A stretch of DNA of 64,000 bases from JAKACA01 sp050010115 (GTDB taxonomy: Bacteria; Actinomycetota; Acidimicrobiia; Acidimicrobiales; Bog-793), in assembly GCA_050010115.1 (NCBI GenBank), contig JBEKLQ010000001.1, positions 1-64,000 on the forward strand, written 5' to 3'. The notes under the pieces were generated by a model. That model worked only from the letters and a program-made list of their open reading frames with translations. It did not search any database and was not told where the DNA came from. The number at the start of each line of letters is the position of its first letter. The stretch's first letter is position 1. A program made the translations under genes and the position numbers. Below are positions 24,785 through 34,412 of the stretch, in pieces.

Positions 24785-25284
24785 CCGACCTTTCCGATCT
24801 CGCCACGCTGCCCTCAGTAGCGGGTCAGCCGCTGACGACAGCCCGCGGCATCGTCGTCATTCACCCGAGCCGCGACGCCTACCTCGGCGTCGCCGGCGAC
24901 CTTCATGACGTCGGGTTCGACCTGTGTTCCGATCTGTGTGCCGTCGACTACTTGCGGCACCCCGGCCGGGATCTGCCGCCGGGTGTCGAAGGCGAGCGTT
25001 TCGAGGTCGTCGTGAACCTCACGTCCCTCGCTCGCCGGCAGCGGGTGCGGATCCGCATCCAGGTGCCCGAGAGCGATCCCAGCCTGCCGAGCCTCGTCGG
25101 CCTGTACCCCGGGACCGAGGCCATGGAGCGGGAGGCCTACGACATGTTCGGCATCGTCTTCCGGGGTCACCCTGATCTCACCCGGATCCTGATGCCCGAC
25201 GACTGGGAAGGGCACCCGCTGCGCAAGGACTACTCCGTCGGCCGAGTGCCGGTGCAATTCAAGGAAGCTCCGGGCCCGCGATGA
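24781..25284 (+). CDS. nuoC: NADH-quinone oxidoreductase subunit C
   Basis: A 167-residue peripheral-arm subunit (30-kDa type). The family signature EREAYDMFGIVFRGHPDLTRIL is split around residue 118-139, and DDWEGHPLRKDY ends the domain. TTG at 24781 overlaps the nuoB stop (TTGA) and gives a normal N-terminus. It overlaps nuoD as ATGA. It is a separate protein, not fused to NuoD as in E. coli. Confidence 0.93.
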   Translation: MTDLSDLATLPSVAGQPLTTARGIVVIHPSRDAYLGVAGDLHDVGFDLCSDLCAVDYLRHPGRDLPPGVEGERFEVVVNLTSLARRQRVRIRIQVPESDPSLPSLVGLYPGTEAMEREAYDMFGIVFRGHPDLTRILMPDDWEGHPLRKDYSVGRVPVQFKEAPGPR

Positions 25285-26558
25285 CTGATCAAGAGAACGC
25301 CCGCCCGACCATCGCCGATCACGACACGGGCATCCTCCGGCTCCCTGAAGACGTCGTGCTGGACCCTGGAGGCCTCGGCGACGATTTCGGTGAGGACGAG
25401 CCCATGATCATCAACATGGGGCCGCAGCACCCGTCGACCCACGGTGTGCTCCGGATCGTCCTGGAGCTCGAAGGCGAGACCGTCCTTCGCTCCAAGCCCG
25501 TCATCGGCTACCTGCACACCGGGATGGAGAAGACCGGCGAGGAGCTCACCTACGTGCAAGGGGCGACGAACGTCACCCGGATGGACTACCTCGCGCCGCT
25601 CCACAACGAGCTCGTGTACTCGCTCGCGGTCGAAGAGCTCCTCGATATCGAGATTCCTCCACGGGCCACATGGATCCGGATGCTCATGTGCGAGCTGAAC
25701 CGCATCTCGTCTCATGTCATGTGGACTGCCACGAACGGCATGGACCTCGCATCCACCTCGATGATGATCTACGGGTTCCGCGAGCGGGAGATGATCCTGT
25801 CGTTCTTCGAGAAGACGACCGGCTTGCGGATGAACCACAACTACATCCGCCCTGGCGGCGTCGCCGCCGACTTGCCGGACGGATGGGAGGACGACGTCGC
25901 CGCCATCATCGACACGATCCCGGGCCGGCTGGACGAATACGACGACCTCCTGACGGGCCAGCCGATCTTCCGCGAGCGCTGCGAGGGCGTCGGCATCATC
26001 AGCCCTGAGCTGGCGATCGCGCTGGGAGCGACCGGCCCCATCCTGCGGGCGAGCGGTGTCGAGTGGGACCTGCGCCAGTCGATGCCCTACCTGTTCTACG
26101 ACCAGGTCGACTTCGACGTCATCGTGGGCACGGTCGGCGACACCTTCGATCGCTATGCCGTGCGCCTGAACGAGATCCGGGAGTCGTGCCGCATCGTCGC
26201 CCAGATCCTCGAGAAGCTCCCTCGCGGCGACTACCGCTCGCAGGACAAGAAGGTGACCCCGCCGCCGCGCGCTCGCATCGACGAGTCGATGGAGGCGTTG
26301 ATCCACCACTTCAAGATCTTCACCAGGGGTTTCGAGGTGCCGGCGGGCGAGGTGTACACCGCCATCGAGTCACCGCGAGGCGAGCTGGGCTGCTACCTCG
26401 TGTCGGACGGGACGAACAAGCCCTACCGGTTGCACGTGAGGGCGCCGAGTTTCGTGAACCTCCAGTCCCTTCCCGCTCTGCTTCGCGGCGGGCTCATCGC
26501 GGACGCCATCGCAATCATCTCCTCGGTCGACCCGGTGATGGGGGAGGTGGATCGCTGA
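25281..26558 (+). CDS. nuoD: NADH-quinone oxidoreductase subunit D
   Basis: A 425-residue subunit (49-kDa type) forming the quinone site with NuoB. NMGPQHPSTHGVLR carries the quinone-binding His, and the Tyr of MDYLAPLHNEL faces it. The C-terminus SVDPVMGEVDR matches the family. An N-terminal extension of about 35 residues precedes the conserved part. The stop shares one base with the nuoE ATG (TGATG). Confidence 0.96.
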   Translation: MTDQENARPTIADHDTGILRLPEDVVLDPGGLGDDFGEDEPMIINMGPQHPSTHGVLRIVLELEGETVLRSKPVIGYLHTGMEKTGEELTYVQGATNVTRMDYLAPLHNELVYSLAVEELLDIEIPPRATWIRMLMCELNRISSHVMWTATNGMDLASTSMMIYGFREREMILSFFEKTTGLRMNHNYIRPGGVAADLPDGWEDDVAAIIDTIPGRLDEYDDLLTGQPIFRERCEGVGIISPELAIALGATGPILRASGVEWDLRQSMPYLFYDQVDFDVIVGTVGDTFDRYAVRLNEIRESCRIVAQILEKLPRGDYRSQDKKVTPPPRARIDESMEALIHHFKIFTRGFEVPAGEVYTAIESPRGELGCYLVSDGTNKPYRLHVRAPSFVNLQSLPALLRGGLIADAIAIISSVDPVMGEVDR

Positions 26559-27268
26559 TGGCGGAGCAGGGTCTCAGCGCGGAGAACCTCGCAAAAGCCG
26601 AATCGATCATCGCTTGCTACCCCGAGCGGCGGTCTGCCCTCATCCCCTTGTGTCACCTTGCACAGGCTCAGCACGGCTACCTCACGAATGAGTCGATGGA
26701 GGACATCGCCGAGCTGGTCGGCTGCTCGCCGGCCGAGGTCCGGGGCACGGCGAGCTTCTACGACATGCTGCACACCGAACCGGTCGGCCGGTACGTGTTC
26801 GCCGTCTGCACCAACATCGCCTGCATGCTGGCGGGCGCCTACGAAGTGCTCTCGCACGCCGAGCAGCATCTCGGCATCCGGGTGGGCCAGACGACCCACG
26901 ACGGCTTGTTCACCCTCGAGGAGGCCGAGTGCCTCGCCGGGTGTGACAAGGCGGTGTGCGTACAGGTGAACCATCGTTTCTTCGGCCCGATCGACTCCGA
27001 AGCCTTCGACCAGCTCGCCCACGATCTCGCCGATGGTGGGCTCGCCGGCACCGTTCCGCCCCACGGCGTGCTGAGCCGCGTCAACCGGAGCGTCGGCATG
27101 CCGGCAAAGGCGCACGCCGCCAAGGCCGGCGGTGGCGCCGGCGGTGCCGCGAACGGCGGTGCTGCGAATTCTGCCACTGCCCTGGAAGAGGCAGCCGATG
27201 CCGCCGCGACACAGGCTGCCGGCGGCGCCACCGCCGGCCAGGGCTCTGCAATCGGGAGCGGCTCGTGA
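26558..27268 (+). CDS. nuoE: NADH-quinone oxidoreductase subunit E
   Basis: A 236-residue 24-kDa-type subunit with the [2Fe-2S] cluster N1a. The ligands are in VCTNIACML and ECLAGCDKAVCV. The N-terminal helical bundle starts YPERRSALIPLCHLAQAQHGYL. About 55 C-terminal residues are an Ala/Gly-rich tail (AAKAGGGAGGAANGG) without counterpart in most relatives. The ATG overlaps the nuoD stop, and the end overlaps nuoF as GTGA. Confidence 0.95.
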   Translation: MAEQGLSAENLAKAESIIACYPERRSALIPLCHLAQAQHGYLTNESMEDIAELVGCSPAEVRGTASFYDMLHTEPVGRYVFAVCTNIACMLAGAYEVLSHAEQHLGIRVGQTTHDGLFTLEEAECLAGCDKAVCVQVNHRFFGPIDSEAFDQLAHDLADGGLAGTVPPHGVLSRVNRSVGMPAKAHAAKAGGGAGGAANGGAANSATALEEAADAAATQAAGGATAGQGSAIGSGS

Positions 27269-28587
27269 TCACGGATCACCCCCGCATCGTCACGGCCCGC
27301 ATGGGCCACGAGGACTCGTACACGCTCGCCCGCTACCTCGCCACCGGTGGTTACGAGGGCCTTCGCAAGGCGCTCGGGATGACGCCCGAGCAGGTGCACG
27401 ACGAGGTCAACGCCGCCAGCCTCCTCGGGCGCGGAGGTGCCGGCTTCCCGGCCGGCCGGAAGTGGTCGATGATGCGGGAAGCACCGACGACCTATCTCGT
27501 CGTCAACGGTGACGAGAGCGAGCCGGCCACGTTCAAGGACCACCTCCTCATCGAACGGGTCCCCCACCAGATCATCGAGGGAACGATCATCGCCGCCTAC
27601 GCCACCGGCGCGGCGGCGGCGTTCATCTTCTGCCGCGGTGAATTCGCGCTCGGGTTGGAGCGCCTCACGCAGGCGTGCAACGACGCATACCAGCACGGGG
27701 CGCTCGGTGGGGAGATATTCGGGTCGGGTTACTCGCTGGATCTCGTCATCCACCCGGGTGCGGGCGCCTACATCTGCGGCGAGGAGACGGCGTTGCTCGA
27801 GAGCCTCGAGGGCAAGCGCGGTTTCCCTCGGATCAAGCCCCCGTACTTCCCGGCGGCGATCGGCCTGTACGGGCAGCCGACGGCCGTGAACAACGTCGAA
27901 ACGATAGCGAACCTGCCGTGGATCGTGCTGAACACCGGTGCCGCCTTCTCAGCACTCGGGGAGGGATCGTCGGCCGGCACGCGCCTCTTCGCCCTGTCCG
28001 GCCACGTGGAACGACCCGGCTGGTACGAGGTCGAGATGTCGAAGACGACGTTCCGCGACCTCATCTACGACAAGTCGCTCGGCGCCGGCGTGCGGGGCGG
28101 CCGGGAGCTCAAAGCCTTCATTCCCGGCGGCGTATCGGCTCCGTGGTTCTTTCCGGAGCACCTCGACATGGGCCTCGACCAGGACGCTGTCGGGAAGGCG
28201 GGCTCGATGCTCGGCTCCGGCTCCGTCGTGGTGATGGACGAGACGGCGTGCCCGGTGCGGGCGGCTTGGCGGATCACTCGTTTCTTCCAACGGGAGTCCT
28301 GTGGCGAGTGCACTCCGTGCCGTGAGGGCAGCGGGTGGGTCGAGAAGATCCTGAGGAGGATCGAGGACGGTTTCGGGCGCGAGGAGGACCTCGAGTTGTT
28401 GCTCGACGCCTGCGACAACATCGCCCCGGGGTTGAGCTGGCCGCCCAAGCAGACCACGATCTGCGTCCTCGGCTCGTCGATCCCGTCGTCCATCGTGTCC
28501 GGGATCACCCGTTTCCGTGACGAGTTCCTCCTGCACGTGAAAGAAGGCGGCTGCCCTTTTTCCGCGGACGAGGTGCGGCATGCCTGA
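27265..28587 (+). CDS. nuoF: NADH-quinone oxidoreductase subunit F
   Basis: A 440-residue 51-kDa-type subunit that oxidises NADH with FMN and cluster N3. The FMN/NADH motif is LLGRGGAGFPAGRKW, followed by VVNGDESEPATFKD and GAYICGEETALLESLEG. The [4Fe-4S] ligands are in ESCGECTPCREG, with the fourth Cys in TTICVLG. GTG at 27265 overlaps the nuoE stop. The gene runs 8 nt into nuoG. Confidence 0.96.
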   Translation: MITDHPRIVTARMGHEDSYTLARYLATGGYEGLRKALGMTPEQVHDEVNAASLLGRGGAGFPAGRKWSMMREAPTTYLVVNGDESEPATFKDHLLIERVPHQIIEGTIIAAYATGAAAAFIFCRGEFALGLERLTQACNDAYQHGALGGEIFGSGYSLDLVIHPGAGAYICGEETALLESLEGKRGFPRIKPPYFPAAIGLYGQPTAVNNVETIANLPWIVLNTGAAFSALGEGSSAGTRLFALSGHVERPGWYEVEMSKTTFRDLIYDKSLGAGVRGGRELKAFIPGGVSAPWFFPEHLDMGLDQDAVGKAGSMLGSGSVVVMDETACPVRAAWRITRFFQRESCGECTPCREGSGWVEKILRRIEDGFGREEDLELLLDACDNIAPGLSWPPKQTTICVLGSSIPSSIVSGITRFRDEFLLHVKEGGCPFSADEVRHA

Positions 28588-31438
28588 GATCGTCGTCGAC
28601 GGCCGTGCCGTCGAAGCCTTCGATGGTGAGCTCATCATCGAGGCTGCCGAGCGTGCCGGGGTCTTCATCCCTCGCTTCTGCTACCACCCGAGGATGAAGC
28701 CGGTCGGCATGTGCCGCATGTGCCTTGTCGAGGTGTCCGGGCCACGTGGCGCCACGTTGCAGCCGGCTTGTTATGTGTCGGTCTCCGATGGCCAGGAGAT
28801 CTCGACGGAATCCCCGGCGGCCCGCAAGGCCCAGGAGGGAGTTCTCGAGTTTCTCCTCGTCAACCACCCGCTCGATTGCCCGGTCTGCGACAAGGGCGGC
28901 GAATGCCCGCTGCAGGATCAGGCGGTCTCCCACGGGCCCGGTGAGACTCGCTTCAACGAGGAGAAGCGTCACTGGGCCAAGCCCATCTCCCTCGGCCCCC
29001 TCACCTTGCTCGACCGGGAGCGCTGCATCCAGTGTGCCCGCTGCACCCGGTTTGCCGAGGAGATCGCCGGCGAGCCGCTCATCGACTTCTTCGGGCGCGG
29101 TGACAAGATCGAAGTGGCCGTCTTCCCCGACCGCCCGTTCACGTCGTACTTCAGTGGCAACACGGTGCAGATCTGTCCGGTGGGCGCGCTCACCTCAGTG
29201 CCGTACCGTTTCAAGTCCCGGCCGTGGGACCTCGAGCAGGTGGAGTCGACGTGCACGTACTGCGCCGTCGGCTGCCGTGTAGCCGTGCAGTCATCTGCCG
29301 GCTCGCTGGTGCGCTATCTCGGCATCGACTCCGAGCCCGTGAACCAGAGCTGGCTGTGCGACCGCGGCCGCTATGGCTTCGAGGCGAGCTCCAGCTCCGA
29401 CCGGCTGACGAGTCCGCTCGTCCGGCGCGACGGCGAGCTCACCCGCGTCGGCTGGAACGAGGCGCTGCAGGAGGTCGCGAGCGGCATCCGCAAGGCGTCC
29501 GAGGCCGCGGGCTCGGGCTCATCGGTCGGCATCATCGGCGGTGCGCGGTTGGCGAACGAGGATGCATACGCCTGGTCGAAGCTCGCCCGGACGGTCATCG
29601 GCACGGACAACGTCGACGCCCAGCTGGCCGATGGGCTTCCGGCCGAGCTGGTGCTCGGCTTGCCGCGGGCGACGATCGCCGATACCTGCTCGGCCAAGGC
29701 CGTCGTCGTGCTCGCCGGCGACCTCCGGGAGGAGCTACCTGTACTGCACCTGCGGCTCCGTACCGCCGCGGCCCACTCCGGCGTCCCGATCATCGACTGC
29801 TCCCCGGTGCCGACGTCGCTGGCGGCGATCGCCTCGTCATCGCTCACCTATCGCCCTGGCGAGAGCGTGGCACTCGCCAGGGCGCTCGCTTCGTTCCAAG
29901 GCGCGGCGGAGATGCCTGGCGCTGCGGCGGAAGTGCCTGGCGCTGCGGCGGAGGTGCGTGGCGCTGCGGCGGAGGTGCCTGGCGCTGCGGCGGAGGTGCG
30001 TGGCGCTGCGGTGGAAGTGCCTGGCATCGCGGCCGAGCGCTGGGCACGTGTCAGCGAGGTGCTGGGAGCCGCGCTGTCGAATGCGCCCGACGGGAGCGGG
30101 ATCGTCGTCGTCCTCGGCCGCCCGTCCCTCACTGAGTCGCCCGATCAGTTGGCGGTTGCGGCGGGGGTATTGGCTGAGGCGTGGCCAGGGGCTCGTTTCT
30201 TGCCGGCGCTGCGGCGGGCGAATGTACTCGGCGCCCTCGACATGGGGCTCGCTCCCGGCGTCCTGCCGGGCCGCGTGTCACTCGCGGACGGAGCCGAATG
30301 GTTTGCCGAGCGGTGGGGATCGCTACCCGAGGACCGTGGGCTCGACACGACAGAGATGCTCGAAGCGGCAGCCAGCGGCGAGCTCACGGCGCTCGTTCTC
30401 GTCGGCGCCGATCCGCTTGCCGACTTCCCTGACCGTGATCTCGCGACACGGGCCCTCGAAGCGATCCCGTTCCTGGTGGCGGTCGACATCTTCGGCAACG
30501 CATCCGTGCAGCTCGCCGATGTCGTGCTCCCTGCGGCCGCGTCCGTGGAGCGAGGCGGCTCGACGACCAATATCGAGGGTCGGGTGACGCGCCTCGCGCA
30601 GAAGGTCGTGCCTCCCGGCGTGGCCCGGGCGGACTGGATGATCGCCGCCGGGATCGCCGAGACGATGGGAGCCGACCTGGGACTGGAGAGTCTCGAAGGC
30701 ATCTGGCGCGAGATCGAGCAGGTCGCCCCGTCTCACCATGGCTGCACCCTGTCCGCGCTGCACGGGCACGATGGAGCTGACGGGATCGTGGTCCCGGTCG
30801 CTTCCGCTCCGGTCGGGATCGGCGCCGGCGGGCGCGATGCAGCTCACGGTGGCGTTCGCTCGATCGACCCGATCGCCACCCCGGGCATCGCATCGGTCTA
30901 CGAGCAGGGTGCGCCGCTCGACGTCGGCGCAGCCACGGACGCCGGCGGCGGCGCAGCCACTGACGCCCGCGGCGCAGCCACTGACGCCGGCGGCGCACCC
31001 ACGGACACCGGGCCTGAGGCTGGTCCCACCGAGCGGCCAGTCTCGAGGCCTGCACTGATGACCGTGAGGCCGGGGCAGTTCACCGCGCCGGTGTCACCGC
31101 AACCGGACGGTTACGCGTTCCGGCTCGTCACGAGGCGGGCGCTGTACGACCACGGCACGCTCGTGCAGGCGGCGCCGTCACTGGCGCCGCTGGCGCCGAC
31201 CCAGGCGCTGCGGCTCCGGTCGAAGGAGATCGAGCAGCTCGGCGTCCGCGAAGGTGACGAGGTCCGGGTCCGAAGCGCGGCGGCAGAGTTGATCGTGCCA
31301 GTCGTTGTCGACGACACGCTGCCGGCAGGAGTCACCGTGCTTCCCGTCGGTCTCGTGCCGGTGGACGAGCCGAGCGCTACCGTCCTGATCGACTCGTCGT
31401 CGGTAGTGTCCGAGGTGCGCGTGGAGACGCTGGGCTGA
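28580..31438 (+). CDS. nuoG: NADH-quinone oxidoreductase subunit G
   Basis: A 952-residue 75-kDa-type subunit. The N-terminal [2Fe-2S] site (FCYHPRM, GMCRMCLVEV) is followed by the His/Cys [4Fe-4S] site (HPLDCPVCDKGGECPLQ), RCIQCARCTRF, and CTYCAVGC for an extra cluster. The C-terminal two thirds form the degenerate molybdopterin-oxidoreductase-like domain. Two low-complexity insertions are present: six AAEVPGA-type heptads (29903-30028) and a TDAGGAA-type stretch (about 30920-31010). ATG at 28580 overlaps nuoF; the stop shares a base with the nuoH start. Confidence 0.95.
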   Translation: MPEIVVDGRAVEAFDGELIIEAAERAGVFIPRFCYHPRMKPVGMCRMCLVEVSGPRGATLQPACYVSVSDGQEISTESPAARKAQEGVLEFLLVNHPLDCPVCDKGGECPLQDQAVSHGPGETRFNEEKRHWAKPISLGPLTLLDRERCIQCARCTRFAEEIAGEPLIDFFGRGDKIEVAVFPDRPFTSYFSGNTVQICPVGALTSVPYRFKSRPWDLEQVESTCTYCAVGCRVAVQSSAGSLVRYLGIDSEPVNQSWLCDRGRYGFEASSSSDRLTSPLVRRDGELTRVGWNEALQEVASGIRKASEAAGSGSSVGIIGGARLANEDAYAWSKLARTVIGTDNVDAQLADGLPAELVLGLPRATIADTCSAKAVVVLAGDLREELPVLHLRLRTAAAHSGVPIIDCSPVPTSLAAIASSSLTYRPGESVALARALASFQGAAEMPGAAAEVPGAAAEVRGAAAEVPGAAAEVRGAAVEVPGIAAERWARVSEVLGAALSNAPDGSGIVVVLGRPSLTESPDQLAVAAGVLAEAWPGARFLPALRRANVLGALDMGLAPGVLPGRVSLADGAEWFAERWGSLPEDRGLDTTEMLEAAASGELTALVLVGADPLADFPDRDLATRALEAIPFLVAVDIFGNASVQLADVVLPAAASVERGGSTTNIEGRVTRLAQKVVPPGVARADWMIAAGIAETMGADLGLESLEGIWREIEQVAPSHHGCTLSALHGHDGADGIVVPVASAPVGIGAGGRDAAHGGVRSIDPIATPGIASVYEQGAPLDVGAATDAGGGAATDARGAATDAGGAPTDTGPEAGPTERPVSRPALMTVRPGQFTAPVSPQPDGYAFRLVTRRALYDHGTLVQAAPSLAPLAPTQALRLRSKEIEQLGVREGDEVRVRSAAAELIVPVVVDDTLPAGVTVLPVGLVPVDEPSATVLIDSSSVVSEVRVETLG
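29903..30028 (+). repeat. 21-bp in-frame minisatellite inside nuoG
   Basis: Six imperfect 21-bp units encode the heptad AAEVPGA, with variants AAEMPGA, AAEVRGA and AVEVPGI. They lie in the molybdopterin-like domain of NuoG. The frame is kept, so the array is a flexible insertion rather than a disruption. Confidence 0.85.
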
Positions 31439-32664
31439 TGGGCGACCAACTGTTCATTCACGGCGTCGACTTCGGCGCGCTGGTCATCGCCCTGGTGAAG
31501 GCCGTGGTCACCTTTGCCGTCTTGATGGTCTCCGTGATGCTGATGATCTGGTTCGAGCGCAAGGTCATCTCGGACATGCAGAATCGCATCGGGCCGAACC
31601 GAGCCGGGCCGTTCGGCATCCTGCAGACGCTCGCCGACGGAATCAAGCTGTTCTTCAAGGAAGACCTGATGCCTCTCGAGGCGGATCGGGTCGTGTTCAA
31701 GCTCGCTCCGTACCTCGCCTTGCTGCCGGCATTGCTGGTGTTCGCGATCGTGCCGGTCGGCGGCGTCGTCACGATCGCCCATCACATCGTCGAGCTGCAG
31801 TTGGCCGATCCGCCGATGGGAGTTCTCTTCCTACTCGCGATGTCGTCCGTGGCCGTCTACGGGACAATGCTCGCCGGCTGGTCGTCGGGCTCGAAGTACC
31901 CGTTGCTCGGCTCAGTCCGGGCCAGTGCCCAGATGATCTCCTACGAGGTCGCGATGGGGTTGTCGGTCGTCGCCGTCATCCTCGAGAGCCACTCGCTGTC
32001 GACCCGGACGATCGTTGCCACCCAGGCGTCGAGCGTCCTGCACTGGAACGTGTTCCGCACTGGCATCGTCCCGTTCGTGGTGTTCGCGATCGCCATCACC
32101 GCCGAGCTCAACCGCCCACCGTTCGACCTGACCGAGGGCGAGCAGGAGCTGGTCGGCGGGTTCCACACCGAGTACAGCTCGCTCCGGTTCGCACTGTTCT
32201 TCATGGCCGAGTTCATGAACGTCATCACGATGTCGGCGATCATGGTGACGCTGTTCTTCGGGGGGCCCGACGGTCCCGGCTTCCACACTCTGCCGTGGCT
32301 CTGGCCGATCCTTTGGTTCGCCGGCAAGACGCTGGTCTTCCTCTACATCTATGTCTGGGTCCGGGCGGCCCTGCCGCGGATGCGCTACGACCAGCTGATG
32401 GATCTGGGTTGGAAGTTCCTGATCCCGGGATCGCTCGCCTGGCTGCTCGTCATCGACGGCGTCGGCGTCAGCAGGTGGTGGGCGGCGGGTGTGTTCGCCG
32501 GCTGCCTCCTCGCGTGGGTGATCCTGCACCAGTGCCTCATGGTGAGCCGCCAACGGCGCGACCTCGAGGCTGATGCCGCAGCACGCGGACGCGAGGGCCA
32601 GGGGGCTGACCAGGGCCAGCTGCGATCGGTGCCGAGCGAGAGCAATCTGGGAGGCGCGGGCTGA
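31438..32664 (+). CDS. nuoH: NADH-quinone oxidoreductase subunit H
   Basis: A 408-residue membrane subunit with about eight transmembrane helices. It joins the quinone site to the proton-pumping arm. Conserved loops are RIGPNRAGPFGILQTLADG and AELNRPPFDLTEGEQELVGG, then FHTEYSSLRFALFFMAEF. The C-terminal 40 residues are a charged cytoplasmic tail. The ATG overlaps the nuoG stop (TGATG), and the same overlap leads into nuoI. Confidence 0.96.
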   Translation: MGDQLFIHGVDFGALVIALVKAVVTFAVLMVSVMLMIWFERKVISDMQNRIGPNRAGPFGILQTLADGIKLFFKEDLMPLEADRVVFKLAPYLALLPALLVFAIVPVGGVVTIAHHIVELQLADPPMGVLFLLAMSSVAVYGTMLAGWSSGSKYPLLGSVRASAQMISYEVAMGLSVVAVILESHSLSTRTIVATQASSVLHWNVFRTGIVPFVVFAIAITAELNRPPFDLTEGEQELVGGFHTEYSSLRFALFFMAEFMNVITMSAIMVTLFFGGPDGPGFHTLPWLWPILWFAGKTLVFLYIYVWVRAALPRMRYDQLMDLGWKFLIPGSLAWLLVIDGVGVSRWWAAGVFAGCLLAWVILHQCLMVSRQRRDLEADAAARGREGQGADQGQLRSVPSESNLGGAG

Positions 32665-33344
32665 TGTTGCCGCCACTGTTCAGGGGTTTCAAAGTCACGA
32701 TGCGTCAGGTGATGGAGCCGCGCGTCACGACCGAGTACCCCAAGGTCAAGCAGCCAAAACCACCCCGTCTCCACGGCCGTCACGTCCTCAACCGGTACGA
32801 GGACGGCATGGAGAAGTGCATCGGCTGCGAGCTGTGTGCAGCGGTCTGCCCGGCTGACTGCATCTACGTGCGCGGGGCCGACAACGACCCTGAGAAGCCG
32901 GTGTCGCCAGGGGAGCGGTTTGGCTTCGTCTACGAGATCAACTACCTCCGTTGCATCCACTGCGACCTGTGTGTCGAGGCCTGCCCAACCCAGGCGATCA
33001 CCGAGACCAAGATGTTCGAGTTCTCCTTCACCAACCGTGCCGACGCCATCTACACGAAGTCCGAGCTCGTGGTCGGCGACGACGGCAAGCCCCAGCAGCT
33101 CCCGTGGGAGGACTGGCGGGAGGGCGACGACCAGCACACCTCCGCTTGGATGCGGGCAACATCGCCGTCCGGTTCGGCGGACTACGAGGGCGAAGTGCAG
33201 TGGTCGGGTGAGCTCGGCTACGGCGTGCGCTTTCCCGAAGGTGGCCAGAGCGACAAGCGTGACGACGCCGCCACGGGCAACATGTCGGTCCGGGTCACCG
33301 AGCGCGACAAGATCTCCCGCCGCCTCGGCGGTAAGGCGCGCTGA
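32664..33344 (+). CDS. nuoI: NADH-quinone oxidoreductase subunit I
   Basis: A 226-residue subunit holding two [4Fe-4S] clusters (N6a and N6b). The ligand runs are CIGCELCAAVCPADC (from C52) and CIHCDLCVEACPTQAI. A C-terminal tail of about 60 residues extends past the usual end. Start overlaps nuoH. Confidence 0.95.
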   Translation: MLPPLFRGFKVTMRQVMEPRVTTEYPKVKQPKPPRLHGRHVLNRYEDGMEKCIGCELCAAVCPADCIYVRGADNDPEKPVSPGERFGFVYEINYLRCIHCDLCVEACPTQAITETKMFEFSFTNRADAIYTKSELVVGDDGKPQQLPWEDWREGDDQHTSAWMRATSPSGSADYEGEVQWSGELGYGVRFPEGGQSDKRDDAATGNMSVRVTERDKISRRLGGKAR

Positions 33345-33349
33345 CGAGC

Positions 33350-34102
33350 GTGCACGGGCTCCTTCTCGCCGCCACCGTCCCGGACGCGATCACCTTCGCC
33401 GTTGCGGCCGTGATCAGCGTCGTCGGCGCGCTTGGCGTGGTCCTCTCGCGTCACCCGGTCCACTCGGCGCTGATGCTCGTCATGACGATGTTCGGTGTCG
33501 CCGTGCTGTTCGTCGAAGAGAACGCTCAGTTTCTCGCGGCGGCGCAGGTGATCGTGTACGCCGGCGCCATCGTGGTGCTGTTCCTCTTCGTGATCATGCT
33601 GCTCGGGATCGACAGGACAGAATCGATCGCCGCCGAGCCGCTGAAAGGCCAGCGCCCCGTCGCGGTGCTGCTGGGGCTGCTCGTTCTCGCCGAGGTGATC
33701 CTGCTCGCCCGCGGCCGGTGGCCGACCGGGGCTCACTCGACGGCCGGCAACTTGAACCCGCCCGGCACCCCGAACGTCAACGTGCTCGGCAAGTCGATCT
33801 TCACGACGTTCCTGCTCCCCTTCGAAGTGACGTCGGCCCTGTTGGTCATCGCCGTGATCGGTGCTGTAGTCCTAGCCCGCCGCCCGCACCCGCTCAGCAC
33901 CGACCCCGGCGTGGCGTCCGGGCTCGACTCGGGCCCAGACGACGCCCCTGACTTCACGGGTCGAGACGTGTTCGCCGATGCCTCGTTGGGAGATCCAGCC
34001 AGCGAAGACGAGCCCCGTCCGCTGGTCGTGGGTGTCCCCGAGGCGGGGGTTTCGCCGCTGAGTGGGAGCACCCACGACCAGCAACAGGAGGGAGAAGAAT
34101 GA
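33350..34102 (+). CDS. nuoJ: NADH-quinone oxidoreductase subunit J
   Basis: A 250-residue membrane subunit with five transmembrane helices. The conserved helix FLAAAQVIVYAGAIVVLFLF contains the pi-bulge region implicated in coupling. About 75 C-terminal residues are a hydrophilic Asp/Pro-rich tail. GTG at 33350 is 5 nt after nuoI. The end overlaps nuoK as ATGA. Confidence 0.94.
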   Translation: MHGLLLAATVPDAITFAVAAVISVVGALGVVLSRHPVHSALMLVMTMFGVAVLFVEENAQFLAAAQVIVYAGAIVVLFLFVIMLLGIDRTESIAAEPLKGQRPVAVLLGLLVLAEVILLARGRWPTGAHSTAGNLNPPGTPNVNVLGKSIFTTFLLPFEVTSALLVIAVIGAVVLARRPHPLSTDPGVASGLDSGPDDAPDFTGRDVFADASLGDPASEDEPRPLVVGVPEAGVSPLSGSTHDQQQEGEE

Positions 34103-34404
34103 GCATCAACGCCAGCTGGTACCTCACCCTCGCCGCCATCTTGTTCTCGATCGGTGCCGTCGGCCTCCTCGTGCGCCGCAACGTGCTGGTCATGTTCATG
34201 TGCGTCGAGCTGATGCTGAACGCCGCCAACCTCACATTCGTGACGTTCGCCCGTGAGCTGAACGACATCGGAGGCCAGGCGGCGGTGTTCTTCGTGCTCG
34301 TGGTGGCGGCCGCTGAGGTGGTCGTCGGGCTCGGCATCATCGTAGCGATCTTCCGGAGGCGCGTCGGAGCCACCGCTGACGACATCCACGTGCTGAAGGG
34401 CTGA
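34099..34404 (+). CDS. nuoK: NADH-quinone oxidoreductase subunit K
   Basis: A 101-residue subunit with three transmembrane helices. The two membrane glutamates for proton transfer are in MFMCVELMLNAANL and VVAAAEVVVGLGI. The size is normal. It begins inside the nuoJ stop and ends 8 nt before nuoL. Confidence 0.96.
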   Translation: MSINASWYLTLAAILFSIGAVGLLVRRNVLVMFMCVELMLNAANLTFVTFARELNDIGGQAAVFFVLVVAAAEVVVGLGIIVAIFRRRVGATADDIHVLKG

Positions 34405-34412
34405 CTGTCGCC

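Noticed and set aside
29903..31010. Frameshift in nuoG caused by repeats.
   Set aside because: Both arrays keep the reading frame (units are multiples of three), and motifs continue on either side.
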